A stretch of DNA of 64,000 nt from Paraburkholderia sp. BCC1886. GTDB taxonomy: Bacteria; Pseudomonadota; Gammaproteobacteria; Burkholderiales; Burkholderiaceae. Where the stretch lies: contig NZ_CAAJGK010000044.1 in the NCBI RefSeq assembly GCF_900996245.1, positions 62,001-126,000 on the forward strand, read 5' to 3'. Positions 63,328-64,000 of the stretch are shown in pieces. Within the stretch, counting starts at the first letter, position 1, and each line of letters opens with the position of its first letter. Under the pieces are notes generated by a model, which searched no databases, was not told where the DNA came from, and saw nothing but the letters and a program-made list of their open reading frames with translations. The position numbers and the translations under genes are program-made.

Positions 63328-64000
63328 TTACGCTGCCGGCGTGCCGACGCGCTCCAGCGAGCGCAGGAACGTGTCGGCGGACTCGTAGCCAACCACCCGC
63401 AGCACTTCCTTACCGTTCCGATCGAAAAAGATAATGCCCGGCGGTCCGAACAGGCTGAAACGCTTGAGCAAGGTCTGGTCGTCGGGATTGTTGGCCGTTA
63501 CGTCGGCGCGCAGCAAGTTCATCTGCTTCAGTTTGGCCTGAACGCGGGCGTCGCTGAAGGTGAACTTCTCCATTTCCTTGCAACTGACGCACCAGTCCGC
63601 GTAGAAATCGAGCATGGCGGGTTTGGCGGCCGTTTTCACCGCCTGATCCAGTTCGGGCGAGGAGCGCACCGAGCCGAAGACCAGATCGGCGGATGCAGCG
63701 GTTTGCGACCCGTTGACAGAATTGGCGCCGGTCGCGTTGCCCGCACCTCGGGCAGCGAAGACGGCTAATGGCCTCAGCGGATCGGACGAACCCGCCGCCA
63801 CGCCGACCAGCAGCACGACCGCCCACACGGCGAGCGCTGCCCCGACCGCACGGCCGAGCCGTCGCCATAGAGATGCACCGCTTGCTCCGGTGACCAGGCC
63901 CGAAAACAGTCCGAGCGAAGTGGCGGCGATCAACAGCCATAACGCGCTCAACAGCATGACGGCGCTCGCGCCGAGCACCGGCCAGACGATCCACAACGCT
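63328..64000 (-). CDS. dsbD: Thiol:disulfide interchange protein DsbD, C-terminal part
   Basis: DsbD moves reducing equivalents from thioredoxin across the inner membrane to periplasmic thiol proteins. The visible part has the last helices of the membrane domain (VLGASAVMLLSALWLLIAATSLGLFSG onward), a linker and the C-terminal thioredoxin-like domain with the redox pair in YADWCVSCKEME and a RFSLFGPPGIIFF cis-Pro loop. The frame continues past the right edge, so the N-terminal domain and its start are missing from the window. Confidence 0.88.
   Translation of the reverse strand, partial: ALWIVWPVLGASAVMLLSALWLLIAATSLGLFSGLVTGASGASLWRRLGRAVGAALAVWAVVLLVGVAAGSSDPLRPLAVFAARGAGNATGANSVNGSQTAASADLVFGSVRSSPELDQAVKTAAKPAMLDFYADWCVSCKEMEKFTFSDARVQAKLKQMNLLRADVTANNPDDQTLLKRFSLFGPPGIIFFDRNGKEVLRVVGYESADTFLRSLERVGTPAA

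Overview
The window is 64 kb of high-GC chromosomal DNA from a beta-proteobacterium of the Burkholderia/Paraburkholderia group. The evidence is the gene order (mla genes, murA, his operon and tatA on one strand; thiOSGE behind a TPP riboswitch; pilM-pilN-pilOP-pilQ-aroK-aroB-dgt; gltBD; ResB/CcsB cytochrome maturation) and GC-rich codon usage that leaves long open shadow frames. Assignments are made by reading translated sequence against known family motifs; no database search was run. No rRNA, tRNA, CRISPR array or intact insertion sequence was seen.

Layout. 1-16.8 kb, minus strand: a colinear envelope-to-histidine block, mlaF-E-D-A-C-B, an ABC-2 exporter pair, bolA, murA, hisG-D-C-B-H-A-F-I-E, a DUF4870-like protein, a HIT protein and tatA at the left edge. 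16.9-20.7 kb, minus: thiE-G-S-O behind a TPP riboswitch and a leader about 250 nt long, which holds a possible 41-codon upstream ORF overlapping the thiO start. 20.9-23.5 kb, plus: an SbmA/BacA-type half transporter coupled to a short-chain dehydrogenase that lacks the catalytic tyrosine. 23.9-29.7 kb is the most unusual part: a lipoprotein, an orphan OmpR-type regulator, a minus-strand run of four envelope-type genes (61-aa peptide, small lipoprotein, secreted protein, orphan FlgH-like lipoprotein), then a paralogous regulator with its histidine kinase. 29.7-33.6 kb: a Tat-exported phosphatase-like lipoprotein with Ser in place of the catalytic Cys, an MFS transporter and a D-amino-acid dehydrogenase. 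33.6-40 kb: glutamate synthase gltBD. 40.2-42.6 kb: a catalytically degenerate REP-transposase-like protein, OmpW and a DUF883 protein. 42.7-50 kb: dgt, aroB, aroK and the type IV pilus genes. 50.3-54.8 kb: mrcA, cyaY, lptM and lysA. 54.9-64 kb: msrQ-msrP, ccsB-resB, a di-heme c4-type cytochrome, engB, hemB and the 3' end of dsbD.

How the parts fit. Much of the window is envelope maintenance: Mla lipid trafficking, MurA and PBP1A for peptidoglycan, the type IV pilus, LptM, and Tat export with two likely Tat substrates (MsrP and the phosphatase-like lipoprotein). The rest is core biosynthesis (histidine, thiamine, shikimate, lysine, glutamate, heme). The best candidate for an undescribed system is the FlgH-like/small-protein cluster between two paralogous response regulators. 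The three enzyme-family proteins that have lost their catalytic residues (phosphatase, transposase, SDR) are the next most interesting items.
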